DNA from: Vibrio renipiscarius
GTDB lineage: Bacteria; Pseudomonadota; Gammaproteobacteria; Enterobacterales; Vibrionaceae
Direction: 5' to 3'
DNA: 64,000 bases
Assembly (NCBI RefSeq): GCF_000827885.1
Contig: NZ_JTKH01000021.1
Span: forward strand, 124,001 to 188,000
Shown: piece by piece, positions 1 through 9,160 of the stretch
How positions within the stretch are numbered: the stretch's first letter is position 1
How the letters are laid out: each line of letters starts with the position of its first letter
Notes under the pieces: model-generated
Seen by the model: only the letters and a program-made list of their open reading frames with translations
What the model was told of the DNA's origin: nothing
The model's database searches: none
Made by a program: the position numbers and the translations under genes

Positions 1-7
1 ACATTCC

Positions 8-35
8 AAAGCACCTGTTTCGCAGGTGCTTTTTC
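8..35 (+). terminator. Rho-independent terminator of a gene upstream of the window
   Basis: A perfect 10-bp stem (AAAGCACCTG / CAGGTGCTTT) with loop TTTCG is followed by T residues. It faces rightwards, so it probably ends a plus-strand gene that lies before the window. The regulator downstream starts about 125 bases later and must have its own promoter. Confidence 0.75.
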
Positions 36-90
36 ACATCCCAGAAGTCCACAATTCTCCCTTCATTCATTCCGTTACTCATCACTACTC

Positions 91-108
91 ACGGGAAGAT
101 TGTCCCGT
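91..108. promoter_or_regulatory. Inverted repeat upstream of the cdaR-like gene
   Basis: ACGGGA and TCCCGT form a perfect 6-bp inverted repeat around a 6-base spacer, 52 bases before the regulator's start codon. A TTGACA hexamer begins at the repeat's last base, but no good -10 box follows at the normal distance. It could be an operator or an mRNA hairpin. The evidence is positional only. Confidence 0.25.
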
Positions 109-159
109 TGACAAGCCGATGATATCTTTCGCCCCCTCTTTCGCGAACTCAATCCTTCT

Positions 160-1311
160 ATGCAGTTAAATGAAACTATCGCGCGACAAATCGTTGAGCG
201 TTCAATGAAAATCATCCCTTATTCCGTCAATGTCATGGATGAATTAGGCCGAATTATTGGCTCAGGCGATCCGACTCGACTTCGTCAACGGCATGAAGGT
301 TCGATCTTGGCCATCACGGAACAGCGCGTGGTCGCGATTGATTCCGCCACCGCTCAACACCTCAAAGGCGTCAAACCGGGCATTAATTTCCCTATCATCT
401 ATCAAGAGAAAGTCATCGGCGTCATTGGTATCTCCGGCGAGCCTGACTGCGTTCAACAATACGGTGAACTGGTCAAAATGACGGCAGAACTGATCGTTGA
501 GCAAGCCGCTTTGATGTCACAAGTTGAATGGCATAAACGCCATCGAGAAGAGCTCGTCATGCAACTGATTCAAGGCGCGCAACTCGATGATGGGCAAATA
601 CGCGTGATCGCAGAACGCCTCGACCTTGATTTAACCAAACCTCGCATTGCTGCCGTGGTTCAAATTATGTCGGATGATGACAATGCCCCTTTATCATTAG
701 CACACCTACAACAACTCGTTCACTTACTTGAGTTTCCTGAGCGCGATAATTTAGTTGGTATTCTCTCGGTCGCCACCAATGAAGTGGTGGTATTAAAACC
801 GATTGAACTGACCAAATCTGGTTGGTCGGTCGACAATGAGCGCAAGCGCGTGACCAAATTACTCAAACGTGTTCGTCAGTTAGGTAAATTTAAAATTCGC
901 ATGGCATTGGGGGATTACTTCCCTGGCCACGATGGTTTAAGTAAGTCCTATCAAACCGCCAAACTCACACTAGACGCGATTGACGATCAAGAAGGCGAAG
1001 TGTTTTTCTATCAAAATCACCGCCTACCCGTACTGCTCAGTAGCTTGTTTGAGGAATCTTGGAAAGTGGAACAAATCAAGGAACCGTTTGATTTATTGCT
1101 ACAAAAAGACAATAAAAGCACTCTAGTGAAAACACTTAAGGCATATTTTGCACAGAACTGTGATGCTTATCAAACTTGCCAAATCTTGCATATTCACCGT
1201 AATACCCTTCGCTATCGACTCGAGCGTATAGAGGAAATAACAACATTAAATATCAACAACTTAGATGACAAACTGCACCTTTACCTCGCGCTAAAACTAT
1301 TTGGTCACTAA
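160..1311 (+). CDS. cdaR: CdaR/SdaR family sugar-diacid regulator
   Basis: This 383-residue protein matches the carbohydrate diacid regulator family. Its N-terminal third is the sugar-diacid recognition domain (about residues 3-135). A degenerate GGDEF-like middle follows, and then a PucR-type C-terminal helix-turn-helix (HIHRNTLRYRLERIEEIT, about residues 345-362). In enterics CdaR activates genes for glucarate, galactarate and glycerate use. Here it stands directly upstream of a GntP-type permease and a glycerate kinase on the same strand, so those two genes are its probable targets. The length is normal for the family. The true effector (glycerate or a sugar diacid) cannot be read from sequence. 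Confidence 0.85.
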   Translation: MQLNETIARQIVERSMKIIPYSVNVMDELGRIIGSGDPTRLRQRHEGSILAITEQRVVAIDSATAQHLKGVKPGINFPIIYQEKVIGVIGISGEPDCVQQYGELVKMTAELIVEQAALMSQVEWHKRHREELVMQLIQGAQLDDGQIRVIAERLDLDLTKPRIAAVVQIMSDDDNAPLSLAHLQQLVHLLEFPERDNLVGILSVATNEVVVLKPIELTKSGWSVDNERKRVTKLLKRVRQLGKFKIRMALGDYFPGHDGLSKSYQTAKLTLDAIDDQEGEVFFYQNHRLPVLLSSLFEESWKVEQIKEPFDLLLQKDNKSTLVKTLKAYFAQNCDAYQTCQILHIHRNTLRYRLERIEEITTLNINNLDDKLHLYLALKLFGH

Positions 1312-1319
1312 TGAGCAAA

Positions 1320-1335
1320 TTGTGCAATTGCACAA
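1320..1335. promoter_or_regulatory. Perfect 16-bp palindrome, candidate CdaR operator
   Basis: TTGTGCAATTGCACAA is perfectly self-complementary and lies 8 bases after the regulator's stop codon, about 110 bases before the permease start. Its place between a regulator and its likely target operon makes it a good operator candidate. Binding by CdaR is inferred; I cannot confirm the family's consensus from memory. Confidence 0.5.
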
Positions 1336-1444
1336 AAACAACCTCGTAAACGCTTGAATATTTGTTAACCACTCTAAAGACGACAAGGCCACGCCTCTCT
1401 ATAGTCGGCAAAAAATAACTCTCCTAACTTAGATGGAAACAACC

Positions 1445-2710
1445 ATGGTTGAAGTCTCTACCCTAGGCGCCTTAGCGGCACTGATTGTGGCAATCGCGCT
1501 TATCCTACGAAAAGTACCACCAGCATACGGTATGATCATTGGCGCTCTAGTGGGCGGTGTTATCGGTGGCGTTTCTCTTACTGATACCGTTTCACTCATG
1601 ATTGGCGGCGCGCAAGGTATTGTTACTGCCGTACTGCGTATTTTGGCTGCTGGTGTACTGGCTGGCGTATTGATTGAGTCTGGTGCGGCCACCTCAATTG
1701 CAGAAACGATTGTTAAAAAAGTCGGTGAAACTCGCGCCCTGTTTGCGCTTGCATTGGCGACTCTTATTCTGACCGCCGTTGGCGTATTCGTTGACGTTGC
1801 CGTTATTACTGTTTCTCCTATCGCACTGGCTATTGCCCAACGTGCCAACATCTCTAAAGCCGCTATTTTGCTGGCAATGGTTGGCGGTGGTAAAGCGGGT
1901 AACGTGATGTCACCAAACCCAAATGCGATTGCCGCAGCAGACGCATTCAACGTTCCGCTAACGTCAGTGATGGCTGCCGGTGTTATTCCTGGTTTATTTG
2001 GCCTTATCGTTGCGTACATGATTGCTAAACGTTTAACCAATAAAGGCAGCATGGTGCATGAAAGCGAAGTTGTCTCTGTCGACCAAAGCAAATTGCCAAC
2101 GTTTGGCGCAGCCATTGTTGCTCCGTTAGTTGCGATTGCCTTACTAGCGCTTCGCCCTATCGCAGGCATCAACGTTGACCCTCTGATTGCGCTTCCGTTA
2201 GGCGGCTTTATGGGCGCAGTGGTTATGGGACGCTTCCGCGATACTAACCACTTTGCGGTTTCAGGTTTAAGCCGCATGGCACCGGTTGCGGTCATGCTTC
2301 TGGGTACCGGTACTCTAGCAGGCATCATTGCCAACTCAGGCCTTAAAGGTGGCTTGATCGAAATTCTGACTGCGTCAGGTTTGCCTTCTTACCTGCTCGC
2401 ACCAATTTCAGGTGCGATGATGTCATTAGCAACAGCTTCAACCACCGCGGGTACCGCCGTTGCTGCAAGCGTATTTAGCAACACAATTTTAGAACTTGGT
2501 GTTCCAGCACTGGCTGGCGCGGCAATGATTCACTCTGGTGCGACGGTTTTTGACCACATGCCTCACGGCAGTTTCTTCCACGCAACCGGGGGTGCAGTGC
2601 ACATGGATATTCGTGAGCGTCTTAAGCTCATCCCTTATGAGTCAGCAGTCGGTCTCATGATCGCATTTGTCTCTACCATGATGTTTGGTGTGTTTGGTTT
2701 ATTTGTTTAA
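1445..2710 (+). CDS. GntP family permease, probable glycerate/sugar-acid transporter
   Basis: This is a very hydrophobic inner-membrane protein of 421 residues with a dozen or more membrane segments. It shows the glycine-rich signature of GntP-family proton symporters, for example GGGKAGNVMSPNPNAIAAA near residue 150. Two ATGs are possible, at 1433 and 1445. I prefer 1445 because a GGAAA-like ribosome site precedes it at normal spacing, while 1433 has none. The gene is followed after 18 bases by glycerate kinase, so glycerate is the most economical substrate. Gluconate or a diacid breakdown product cannot be excluded. It is probably controlled by the CdaR-like protein through the palindrome upstream. 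Confidence 0.85.
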   Translation: MVEVSTLGALAALIVAIALILRKVPPAYGMIIGALVGGVIGGVSLTDTVSLMIGGAQGIVTAVLRILAAGVLAGVLIESGAATSIAETIVKKVGETRALFALALATLILTAVGVFVDVAVITVSPIALAIAQRANISKAAILLAMVGGGKAGNVMSPNPNAIAAADAFNVPLTSVMAAGVIPGLFGLIVAYMIAKRLTNKGSMVHESEVVSVDQSKLPTFGAAIVAPLVAIALLALRPIAGINVDPLIALPLGGFMGAVVMGRFRDTNHFAVSGLSRMAPVAVMLLGTGTLAGIIANSGLKGGLIEILTASGLPSYLLAPISGAMMSLATASTTAGTAVAASVFSNTILELGVPALAGAAMIHSGATVFDHMPHGSFFHATGGAVHMDIRERLKLIPYESAVGLMIAFVSTMMFGVFGLFV

Positions 2711-2728
2711 GGCGTTTAAGGTATTACT

Positions 2729-3862
2729 ATGAAAATTGTTATTGCTCCTGATTCATACAAAGAAAGTCTTAGTGCGATGGACGTCGCGATTGCGATTGAA
2801 CAAGGCTTTAAACAAGTTTTGCCAGACGCTGAATACATCAAGCTACCAATGGCCGACGGCGGCGAAGGCACTGTGCAATCGTTGGTGGATGCGACCGGTG
2901 GAGACATCATCGAACATACAGTGACTGGCCCTCTGGGCGAAAAAGTCACGGGGTTCTACGGTTTAATGGGTGATGGCAAAACAGCGATCATCGAAATGGC
3001 GGCAGCATCAGGTCTACACCTTGTTGAGCCAGCAAAGCGCAACCCAATGATCACCACTACCCTCGGGACTGGTGAACTCATCCAAGCGGTGCTAGACAAA
3101 GGTGTTGAGCACATTATTGTCGGTATTGGTGGCAGCGCAACCAACGACGGCGGCCTAGGTATGGCGCAAGCTTTGGGTATTCGCTTACTTGACGAAGCGG
3201 GTCAAACGCTTGGTTTTGGTGGTGGTGAGTTAGCAAAATTGCATACAATCGATATGAGCAGTCTTGACCCTCGCCTTGCCCAAGTACGTTTAGAAGTCGC
3301 GTGTGATGTAGACAACCCATTGTGTGGCCCTAAAGGTGCGTCGCAAGTATTCGGCCCACAAAAAGGCGCAACACCAGAGATGGTGGCACAGCTTGATAGT
3401 AACCTTGCTCACTACGCAGAGGTGATCAAACAGCAATTGGGTCACGATGTGCTAAACCGTCCGGGCGCTGGCGCGGCAGGGGGTTTAGGTGCGGCACTGA
3501 TGGGTTTATTAAACGCAGAACTTCGCCCAGGCATCGAGATTGTCATGGACGCTGTTAACCTAACGGATGTGGTTGCTGACGCGGATTTAGTGATTACTGG
3601 CGAAGGTCGTATTGATAGCCAAACGATTCACGGCAAAACGCCAATTGGTGTCGCTCGTGCGGCGAAAAAACACTCGGTACCGGTAATCGGTATTTCGGGT
3701 TGCTTGACGCAAGATTGCGGTGTGGTGCATGAGCACGGTATTGATGCGGTATTTGCTGTGGTAAACCGTTCAGTGGATTTGCCAACAGCAATGGCTGAAG
3801 CGGCTGAGAACATTGAATTAACAGCACGTAACGTCGCAGCGATGTTTGCGCTAAAAATCTAA
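2729..3862 (+). CDS. Glycerate kinase (GlxK/GarK type)
   Basis: A 377-residue member of the glycerate kinase type-1 family (E. coli GlxK and GarK are about 381 residues). It phosphorylates D-glycerate, by family precedent to 2-phosphoglycerate, which enters lower glycolysis. Family signatures include the start IVIAPDSYKESLSA, the motif LPMADGGEGT, the glycine-rich GIGGSATNDGGLGMAQALG and a late VITGEGRIDSQT. It sits 18 bases behind the permease and ends just before a strong terminator, so permease and kinase form a two-gene operon. Without dehydratase or aldolase genes nearby, the module looks dedicated to glycerate uptake rather than whole diacid breakdown. Confidence 0.9.
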   Translation: MKIVIAPDSYKESLSAMDVAIAIEQGFKQVLPDAEYIKLPMADGGEGTVQSLVDATGGDIIEHTVTGPLGEKVTGFYGLMGDGKTAIIEMAAASGLHLVEPAKRNPMITTTLGTGELIQAVLDKGVEHIIVGIGGSATNDGGLGMAQALGIRLLDEAGQTLGFGGGELAKLHTIDMSSLDPRLAQVRLEVACDVDNPLCGPKGASQVFGPQKGATPEMVAQLDSNLAHYAEVIKQQLGHDVLNRPGAGAAGGLGAALMGLLNAELRPGIEIVMDAVNLTDVVADADLVITGEGRIDSQTIHGKTPIGVARAAKKHSVPVIGISGCLTQDCGVVHEHGIDAVFAVVNRSVDLPTAMAEAAENIELTARNVAAMFALKI

Positions 3863-3876
3863 ATTCACTCCATCGA

Positions 3877-3910
3877 AAAAAAACCGCAGACTCTCAATCT
3901 GCGGTTTTTT
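3877..3910. terminator. Bidirectional terminator between glycerate kinase and acnB
   Basis: ACCGCAGA and TCTGCGGT pair around loop CTCTCAA, flanked by A-rich sequence on the left and T-rich sequence on the right. The hairpin can therefore end transcription from both converging genes. Confidence 0.85.
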
Positions 3911-3967
3911 TAGTTCCTCATTTAACACGATGCCATACACGGTGCCATGTGAGGAAATACTCTACAT

Positions 3968-6556
3968 TTATGCTGGCTCTTGGAAGATCACATCATCCGC
4001 TTTCTTGGTGTACTCGGCCATTTTATGGAAATTCAAGTAACGATAAGTATCGGCTGCGGTCGCATCAATTTGCTTAGCGTACTCTAGATACTCTTCCATA
4101 CTTGGAATTTTACCTAAAATTGCCCCCACCGCAGCAAGCTCTGCCGACGCAAGATAAACGTTCGCACCATTACCTAAACGGTTCGGGAAGTTACGAGTCG
4201 AAGTCGATATTACTGTCGCCTTATCCGCTACGCGTGCCTGGTTACCCATACACAATGAACAGCCCGGAGTTTCAATGCGCACCCCAGCACGACCAAAGAT
4301 CCCGTAGTAACCTTCTTCAGTTAACTGGTCTTTATCCATCTTCGTTGGTGGTGCAACCCACAAACGAGTATCCAGTTGACCATTGAACTTCTCAAGCAAT
4401 TTACCGGCCGCACGGAAGTGACCAATGTTGGTCATACAAGAACCGATAAACACCTCATCGATCTGTGTACCTTGCACGTCAGAAAGAAGACGAGCGTCAT
4501 CAGGATCGTTTGGCGCACAAAGAATCGGTTGGTCAATTTCAGCCAAATCTATTTCGATGATATGTGCGTATTCGGCATCCTTATCCGCTTCCATCAGTTC
4601 TGGGTTCGCCAGCCACTCTTGCATCGCAGTAATACGGCGCTCGATAGTACGGCGGTCACCATAACCTTCTGAAATCATCCATTTCAACATGGTAACGTTT
4701 GAATTGAGATACTCTTCAATCGACGCTTGAGAAAGCTTAACGGTACAGCCTGCAGCCGAGCGCTCTGCTGACGCATCAGACAGTTCAAATGCTTGCTCAA
4801 CGCTAAGGTGCTCAACCCCTTCAATTTCAAGTACACGACCTGAGAATTCATTGATCTTACCGGCTTTTTCTACCGTCAACAGACCCTGCTGAATACCGTA
4901 GTAAGGGATGGCATGTACCAAGTCACGTAATGTGATACCCGGTTTCATCTCGCCCTTAAAGCGCACCAAAATGGACTCTGGCATATCCAACGGCATCACA
5001 CCGGTTGCAGCCGCAAAGGCGACCAAACCAGAACCTGCTGGGAATGAAATACCCAATGGGAAGCGAGTATGCGAGTCACCACCGGTACCAACGGTATCAG
5101 GCAACAACATGCGGTTTAGCCATGAGTGGATAACACCATCACCCGGACGCAGCGATACACCTGCACGATTCATAATGAAATCAGGCAGCGTATGGTGCGT
5201 ATTCACATCCACAGGTTTTGGATAAGCCGAGGTATGACAGAAAGACTGCATCACCAAGTCAGCCGAGAAGCCAAGACAAGCCAAATCTTTCAATTCGTCA
5301 CGCGTCATTGGCCCTGTGGTATCTTGCGAGCCGACCGTGGTCATCTTCGGCTCACAGTATTGACCAGCACGAACACCGTCTACGCCACACGCTTTACCGA
5401 CCATTTTTTGTGCCAGTGTGTAACCTTTATCAGAGGCGAGTGGATCGACCGGTTTCGCAAACAGATCCGTTTCTTCTAGACCAAGCGAAGCACGAGCACG
5501 ACTGGTTAAGCCACGGCCAATGATCAGAGGAATACGACCACCAGCACGCACTTCGTCAAGCAGTACACTGCTGAGCTTGAAGCTAGAGATCTCTGCGCCG
5601 TCTTTACAAACCACGCCTTCGTATGGGTAGATATCAATCACATCGCCCATATTCATGTCTTGTACGTTCAACTCGATAGGCAACGCCCCAGAATCTTCCA
5701 TGGTGTTATAGAAGATTGGCGCGATCTTACCGCCTAAACAGATACCACCCGTGCGCTTGTTCGGTACAAATGGGATGTCATCACCCATAAACCAAAGCAC
5801 TGAGTTAGTCGCCGATTTACGCGAAGAACCGGTACCAACAACATCACCGACGTAAGCCAGTGGAATACCTTCTTTTTGCAATTCTTCAATTTGCTGGATT
5901 GGACCAACGTTACCCGCATCATCAGGGTGAATGCCTTCACGTTCCATCTTAAGCATGGCTTTAGCATGAACGGGAATATCAGGGCGTGACCACGCATCCG
6001 GTGCTGGAGATAAGTCATCGGTGTTGGTTTCACCCGTGACTTTAAATACTTTTACTGTGATTTTTTCAGCGACTTTATTTTTCGACGTGAACCATTCAGC
6101 ATCCGCCCAAGATTGGAGCACTTGCTGTGCGTGCTCGTTGCCCGCTTTGGCTTTTTCTTCCACATCGTAGAATGAGTCAAACATCAGCAACGTATGAGAG
6201 AGCGCTGTCACCGCGATCGGGGCTAACTCAGCATCCTCAAGCAGCTCAATCAATGATTCGATGTTGTAGCCGCCTTGCATGGTGCCAAGCAATTGCGCCG
6301 CTTTTTCACGGCTCACGAGTGGGGAGACCACATCGCCTTTTGCAACCGCCGTTAAAAAGCCGGCTTTTACATACGCCGCTTCATCAACACCAGGTGGAAT
6401 ACGATTTTCAAGCAGGTCAAGAATGAAAGCTTCTTCACCTTGTGGGGGATTTTTAACAAGTTCGATGAGTCCAGCAACTTGCTCTGCGTCTAAAGGTTTT
6501 GGAACAACTCCTTCAGCAGCACGCTCTTCGACGTGTTTACGGTAGGCTTCAAGCAC
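3968..6556 (-). CDS. acnB: Bifunctional aconitate hydratase 2 / 2-methylisocitrate dehydratase (AcnB)
   Basis: The 862-residue protein closely follows E. coli AcnB from its first residues ([16 protein letters not shown]). It interconverts citrate and isocitrate in the TCA cycle. The 4Fe-4S cysteines are visible in [10 protein letters not shown] and in [12 protein letters not shown]. The domain order (HEAT-like, swivel domain 4, then domains 1-3) is intact. The start codon is GTG at 6556; a strong AGAGGA ribosome site lies about 8 bases before it on the minus strand, which supports this choice. The gene is monocistronic, with a convergent terminator downstream. Confidence 0.97.
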   Translation of the reverse strand: MLEAYRKHVEERAAEGVVPKPLDAEQVAGLIELVKNPPQGEEAFILDLLENRIPPGVDEAAYVKAGFLTAVAKGDVVSPLVSREKAAQLLGTMQGGYNIESLIELLEDAELAPIAVTALSHTLLMFDSFYDVEEKAKAGNEHAQQVLQSWADAEWFTSKNKVAEKITVKVFKVTGETNTDDLSPAPDAWSRPDIPVHAKAMLKMEREGIHPDDAGNVGPIQQIEELQKEGIPLAYVGDVVGTGSSRKSATNSVLWFMGDDIPFVPNKRTGGICLGGKIAPIFYNTMEDSGALPIELNVQDMNMGDVIDIYPYEGVVCKDGAEISSFKLSSVLLDEVRAGGRIPLIIGRGLTSRARASLGLEETDLFAKPVDPLASDKGYTLAQKMVGKACGVDGVRAGQYCEPKMTTVGSQDTTGPMTRDELKDLACLGFSADLVMQSFCHTSAYPKPVDVNTHHTLPDFIMNRAGVSLRPGDGVIHSWLNRMLLPDTVGTGGDSHTRFPLGISFPAGSGLVAFAAATGVMPLDMPESILVRFKGEMKPGITLRDLVHAIPYYGIQQGLLTVEKAGKINEFSGRVLEIEGVEHLSVEQAFELSDASAERSAAGCTVKLSQASIEEYLNSNVTMLKWMISEGYGDRRTIERRITAMQEWLANPELMEADKDAEYAHIIEIDLAEIDQPILCAPNDPDDARLLSDVQGTQIDEVFIGSCMTNIGHFRAAGKLLEKFNGQLDTRLWVAPPTKMDKDQLTEEGYYGIFGRAGVRIETPGCSLCMGNQARVADKATVISTSTRNFPNRLGNGANVYLASAELAAVGAILGKIPSMEEYLEYAKQIDATAADTYRYLNFHKMAEYTKKADDVIFQEPA

Positions 6557-6695
6557 GACTTTTTCCTCTCATTGCGGTTCCTCCACCTATTTTCAGTGGG
6601 GAGTGAACATCCTTGGAAACTTGGCTCTCCATTGCCATATTTTTCATTCTTTTTCGACTGATAAACAGTGCCAGAGAGGCCAAACTGTGGGCGGC

Positions 6696-6724
6696 ATGAT
6701 AGCAAATTTAACGATAAATTAAAA
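6696..6724 (-). promoter_or_regulatory. Possible acnB promoter
   Basis: On the minus strand TATCAT (6696-6701) is preceded, after 17 bases, by TTTTAA (6719-6724). The -10 match is good and the -35 match weak. It lies about 140 bases upstream of the acnB start in AT-rich sequence. Confidence 0.3.
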
Positions 6725-6796
6725 TCTTGCCATTTTGACCAACATAGCAACTTGAGACTAAAGTCCTATAAAGAATCCACCGCCCATTCCACATCA

Positions 6797-6816
6797 TTGC
6801 CCCAAAAATGGGGCAA
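6797..6816. other. Perfect hairpin downstream of the patatin-like gene
   Basis: TTGCCCCA and TGGGGCAA pair perfectly around AAAA, 16 bases beyond the stop codon of the minus-strand patatin gene. No U-tract follows on the minus strand, so it is a poor intrinsic terminator. It may instead protect the 3' end of the mRNA. Confidence 0.45.
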
Positions 6817-6832
6817 ATTTATCTTAACTCAG

Positions 6833-9160
6833 CTATTTAAAAGTCGTTCCTATTATTAAATAAACCGAATCGAAATTGTGTTCTGTACGACCATATGCAA
6901 ACATTATCGGCCCAATCGGTGAGTCAATACCGGTAAAAATAGACCCCGCTTTATACAACGGCGCGTCACTGATCCCAATATCAGGATCAGACCAAACACC
7001 GCCATATTCCAACGATGCACCAATATAAAATGGCGACGTGAATAAGCCAAAATCGTTATCAAACCAGCGGTAACGATAAATAAGGCTACCAAACACTTTG
7101 TTTTGACCGATTAAACTATTACGTGGGATACCCGATAGATTTAAGAACCCGCCGATTTCTGCCGGATCGACAGGTACCGATGAGTTTTTACTTTGCACAA
7201 AACCCGTATCAATATTTGCGACCAAAGTATGGCGAGAAAAGCTGGTTGCGGCGATCAATTTCGCGCCGAATTCATAAGAGGTGTCTTTTTCTTCATTCGA
7301 TAACGAGATCTCACCATTACCCTGATCATGTGAAATGAGATAATTAATATCGAAATACACCCCTCGGGTTGGCAGGCTAAAATTATCTAATGTATCAATG
7401 CGGTAATTGGCAAAGATTCCGGTGCGCTCGAATTGAACATCACCAATTGACGGCAGGGAAGCAAAAGCGCCATCACCATCGGTGTATCTCAAACCAATTT
7501 TAAATTCTCGCCATAATGCCTCTTGGTAACCAATGGCCAACTCCCCGACCCACTCAGTGTAAGTCACTGGCAAGAAATCTTGAGTCGACTCTAAACTGGT
7601 GTCGTCAAAGCCACTCAATGGTGCATTACGTTTTTGTTTGTTGTAGCGAAGGCCAAGCGTGGTAAACACTTTTTGCTGCGAGAAGAAGGGACTGTACAAC
7701 TCGGCTTCCAGCGTTTTATCCGTTCCCATCTCCACATTGGTACGCAGTTCCGCTCCATACTGATTAATATCAGTAAAATTAGCAGAAGCGCCGATGGAAT
7801 ACTGACTGTCGGTCGAAAAATCATCCTCAAGGAAAAAACGAAAATTCATGTAATTGGGGCCCCATGATTTCTCATTAACATCCACAACTAAGACGTCTTC
7901 CTCTTCAACTTGATCATAGCGATACTGAATCAACTCGAAACGATCGAGCGCATAGAGATCTTGAATGCTTTGTTCCAACTCTCGCGTTTTAACTTCGGTT
8001 CCCACCTCAATATTCAAACGGTTTGCCAGCAGTTGATCGCTATAGTGCGTATGGTTATTGATCACCACATCATCGATTTTAATCTCGTCACCGTATCTAA
8101 GCTGCTTACGTGCCGTTTGTTTATCGTCAATATAGTGCTGGTAATCGGCAGTTGATAATGACAATGCCTTTAACTTCTCTCGCTGCGCCATGGTGACGTG
8201 ATAGCCTTCCTGATATGCCTCAGGAATGCGATCGAATTCGGTGGTTTCCATATCGCCAACATCTGGCGACAACAAGACATCCGCCTCCACTAAGGTTTCG
8301 GCTTGGCGAGAAGTACTGCTGCGCACTAAGTAGTTTGAGAGTTGATCGGCGACGGTAAATAGGTCAGTAAAATCTTCTTCTTGCTTGTAATCGGTACTGA
8401 TATCCACAGCGATCACCACGTCCGCACCGAGATCACGAGCCACATCAACGGGCATATTGTTCGTGACGCCACCATCCACCAATAAATGACCATTGAGACG
8501 ATAAGGCGGCAGAGCGCCAGGTACCGACATACTGGCCATCATGGCATCAACTAAATAGCCACTGTCTATCACGACCGGTTCAAGCTCAACAATATCGGTG
8601 GCTACAGAGCGATAAGGAATGGCAAGTTCATTAAACGATTGAAAAGGCAACAAGTTACCCGTGGTTTCACGCAAGATACGCAGCATCCCTTGGCCTTGCA
8701 CCACGCCTTTCGTCCCTTTGACACCCTCTAGGCCAAAACCGACATCCGTCGTTAATTGATAACGGTCTTCGTACTCTTTATCGCGAACACGGCGCTGACT
8801 CCGATCGACGCGATCTTGATAGCCACTACTCCAATCCACCGTATTCAAAAGCGTTTCAATTTCATCTGCGCTCATGCCCGTGGCATATAAACCACCAACA
8901 TAAGCGCCCATGCTCGTTCCTGTAATCACATCTACGGGGACGCGTAGTTCTTCGAGCGCTTTCAGCACACCAATATGCGCCGCGCCTTTTGCGCCGCCGC
9001 CTGCAAGGACCAGCGCCACTTGCTGTCTTGGTTCAGCTTTCTGCTCAGCCGTTGCATCCGCATTCGCTGCGCCAATTGAGAACACGGGTAGCATCGCGAT
9101 TAACAGGCGAAATTTTTTCACTGGTGATATCCCTTTCAAATCGAAGTTTTCACGCTTCAT
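6833..9160 (-). CDS. Patatin-like phospholipase with outer-membrane beta-barrel (PlpD/type Vd-like)
   Basis: The protein has 775 residues from ATG 9160. A basic start and hydrophobic stretch ending FSIGAANA give a signal peptide. A patatin domain follows (about residues 45-315) with oxyanion loop GGGAKG (54-59), nucleophile Ser83 in GTSMG, and catalytic Asp229 in DGG. A POTRA-like segment (about 350-425) precedes a C-terminal BamA/TamA-like barrel ending in an aromatic strand (LIIGTTFK). This order is that of type Vd autotransporters such as PlpD, so it is probably a surface or periplasmic lipase anchored in the outer membrane. Its ATG overlaps the mrcB stop codon (TAATG), so it is probably coupled to PBP1B translation. 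The substrate is unknown. Confidence 0.85.
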   Translation of the reverse strand: MKRENFDLKGISPVKKFRLLIAMLPVFSIGAANADATAEQKAEPRQQVALVLAGGGAKGAAHIGVLKALEELRVPVDVITGTSMGAYVGGLYATGMSADEIETLLNTVDWSSGYQDRVDRSQRRVRDKEYEDRYQLTTDVGFGLEGVKGTKGVVQGQGMLRILRETTGNLLPFQSFNELAIPYRSVATDIVELEPVVIDSGYLVDAMMASMSVPGALPPYRLNGHLLVDGGVTNNMPVDVARDLGADVVIAVDISTDYKQEEDFTDLFTVADQLSNYLVRSSTSRQAETLVEADVLLSPDVGDMETTEFDRIPEAYQEGYHVTMAQREKLKALSLSTADYQHYIDDKQTARKQLRYGDEIKIDDVVINNHTHYSDQLLANRLNIEVGTEVKTRELEQSIQDLYALDRFELIQYRYDQVEEEDVLVVDVNEKSWGPNYMNFRFFLEDDFSTDSQYSIGASANFTDINQYGAELRTNVEMGTDKTLEAELYSPFFSQQKVFTTLGLRYNKQKRNAPLSGFDDTSLESTQDFLPVTYTEWVGELAIGYQEALWREFKIGLRYTDGDGAFASLPSIGDVQFERTGIFANYRIDTLDNFSLPTRGVYFDINYLISHDQGNGEISLSNEEKDTSYEFGAKLIAATSFSRHTLVANIDTGFVQSKNSSVPVDPAEIGGFLNLSGIPRNSLIGQNKVFGSLIYRYRWFDNDFGLFTSPFYIGASLEYGGVWSDPDIGISDAPLYKAGSIFTGIDSPIGPIMFAYGRTEHNFDSVYLIIGTTFK

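Noticed and set aside
1429..2334. Long open frame antisense to the GntP permease (301 codons)
   Set aside because: It is rich in Ala, Thr, Ile and Pro as expected from the complement of a hydrophobic, codon-biased gene, has no domain, and lies wholly within a well-supported gene.
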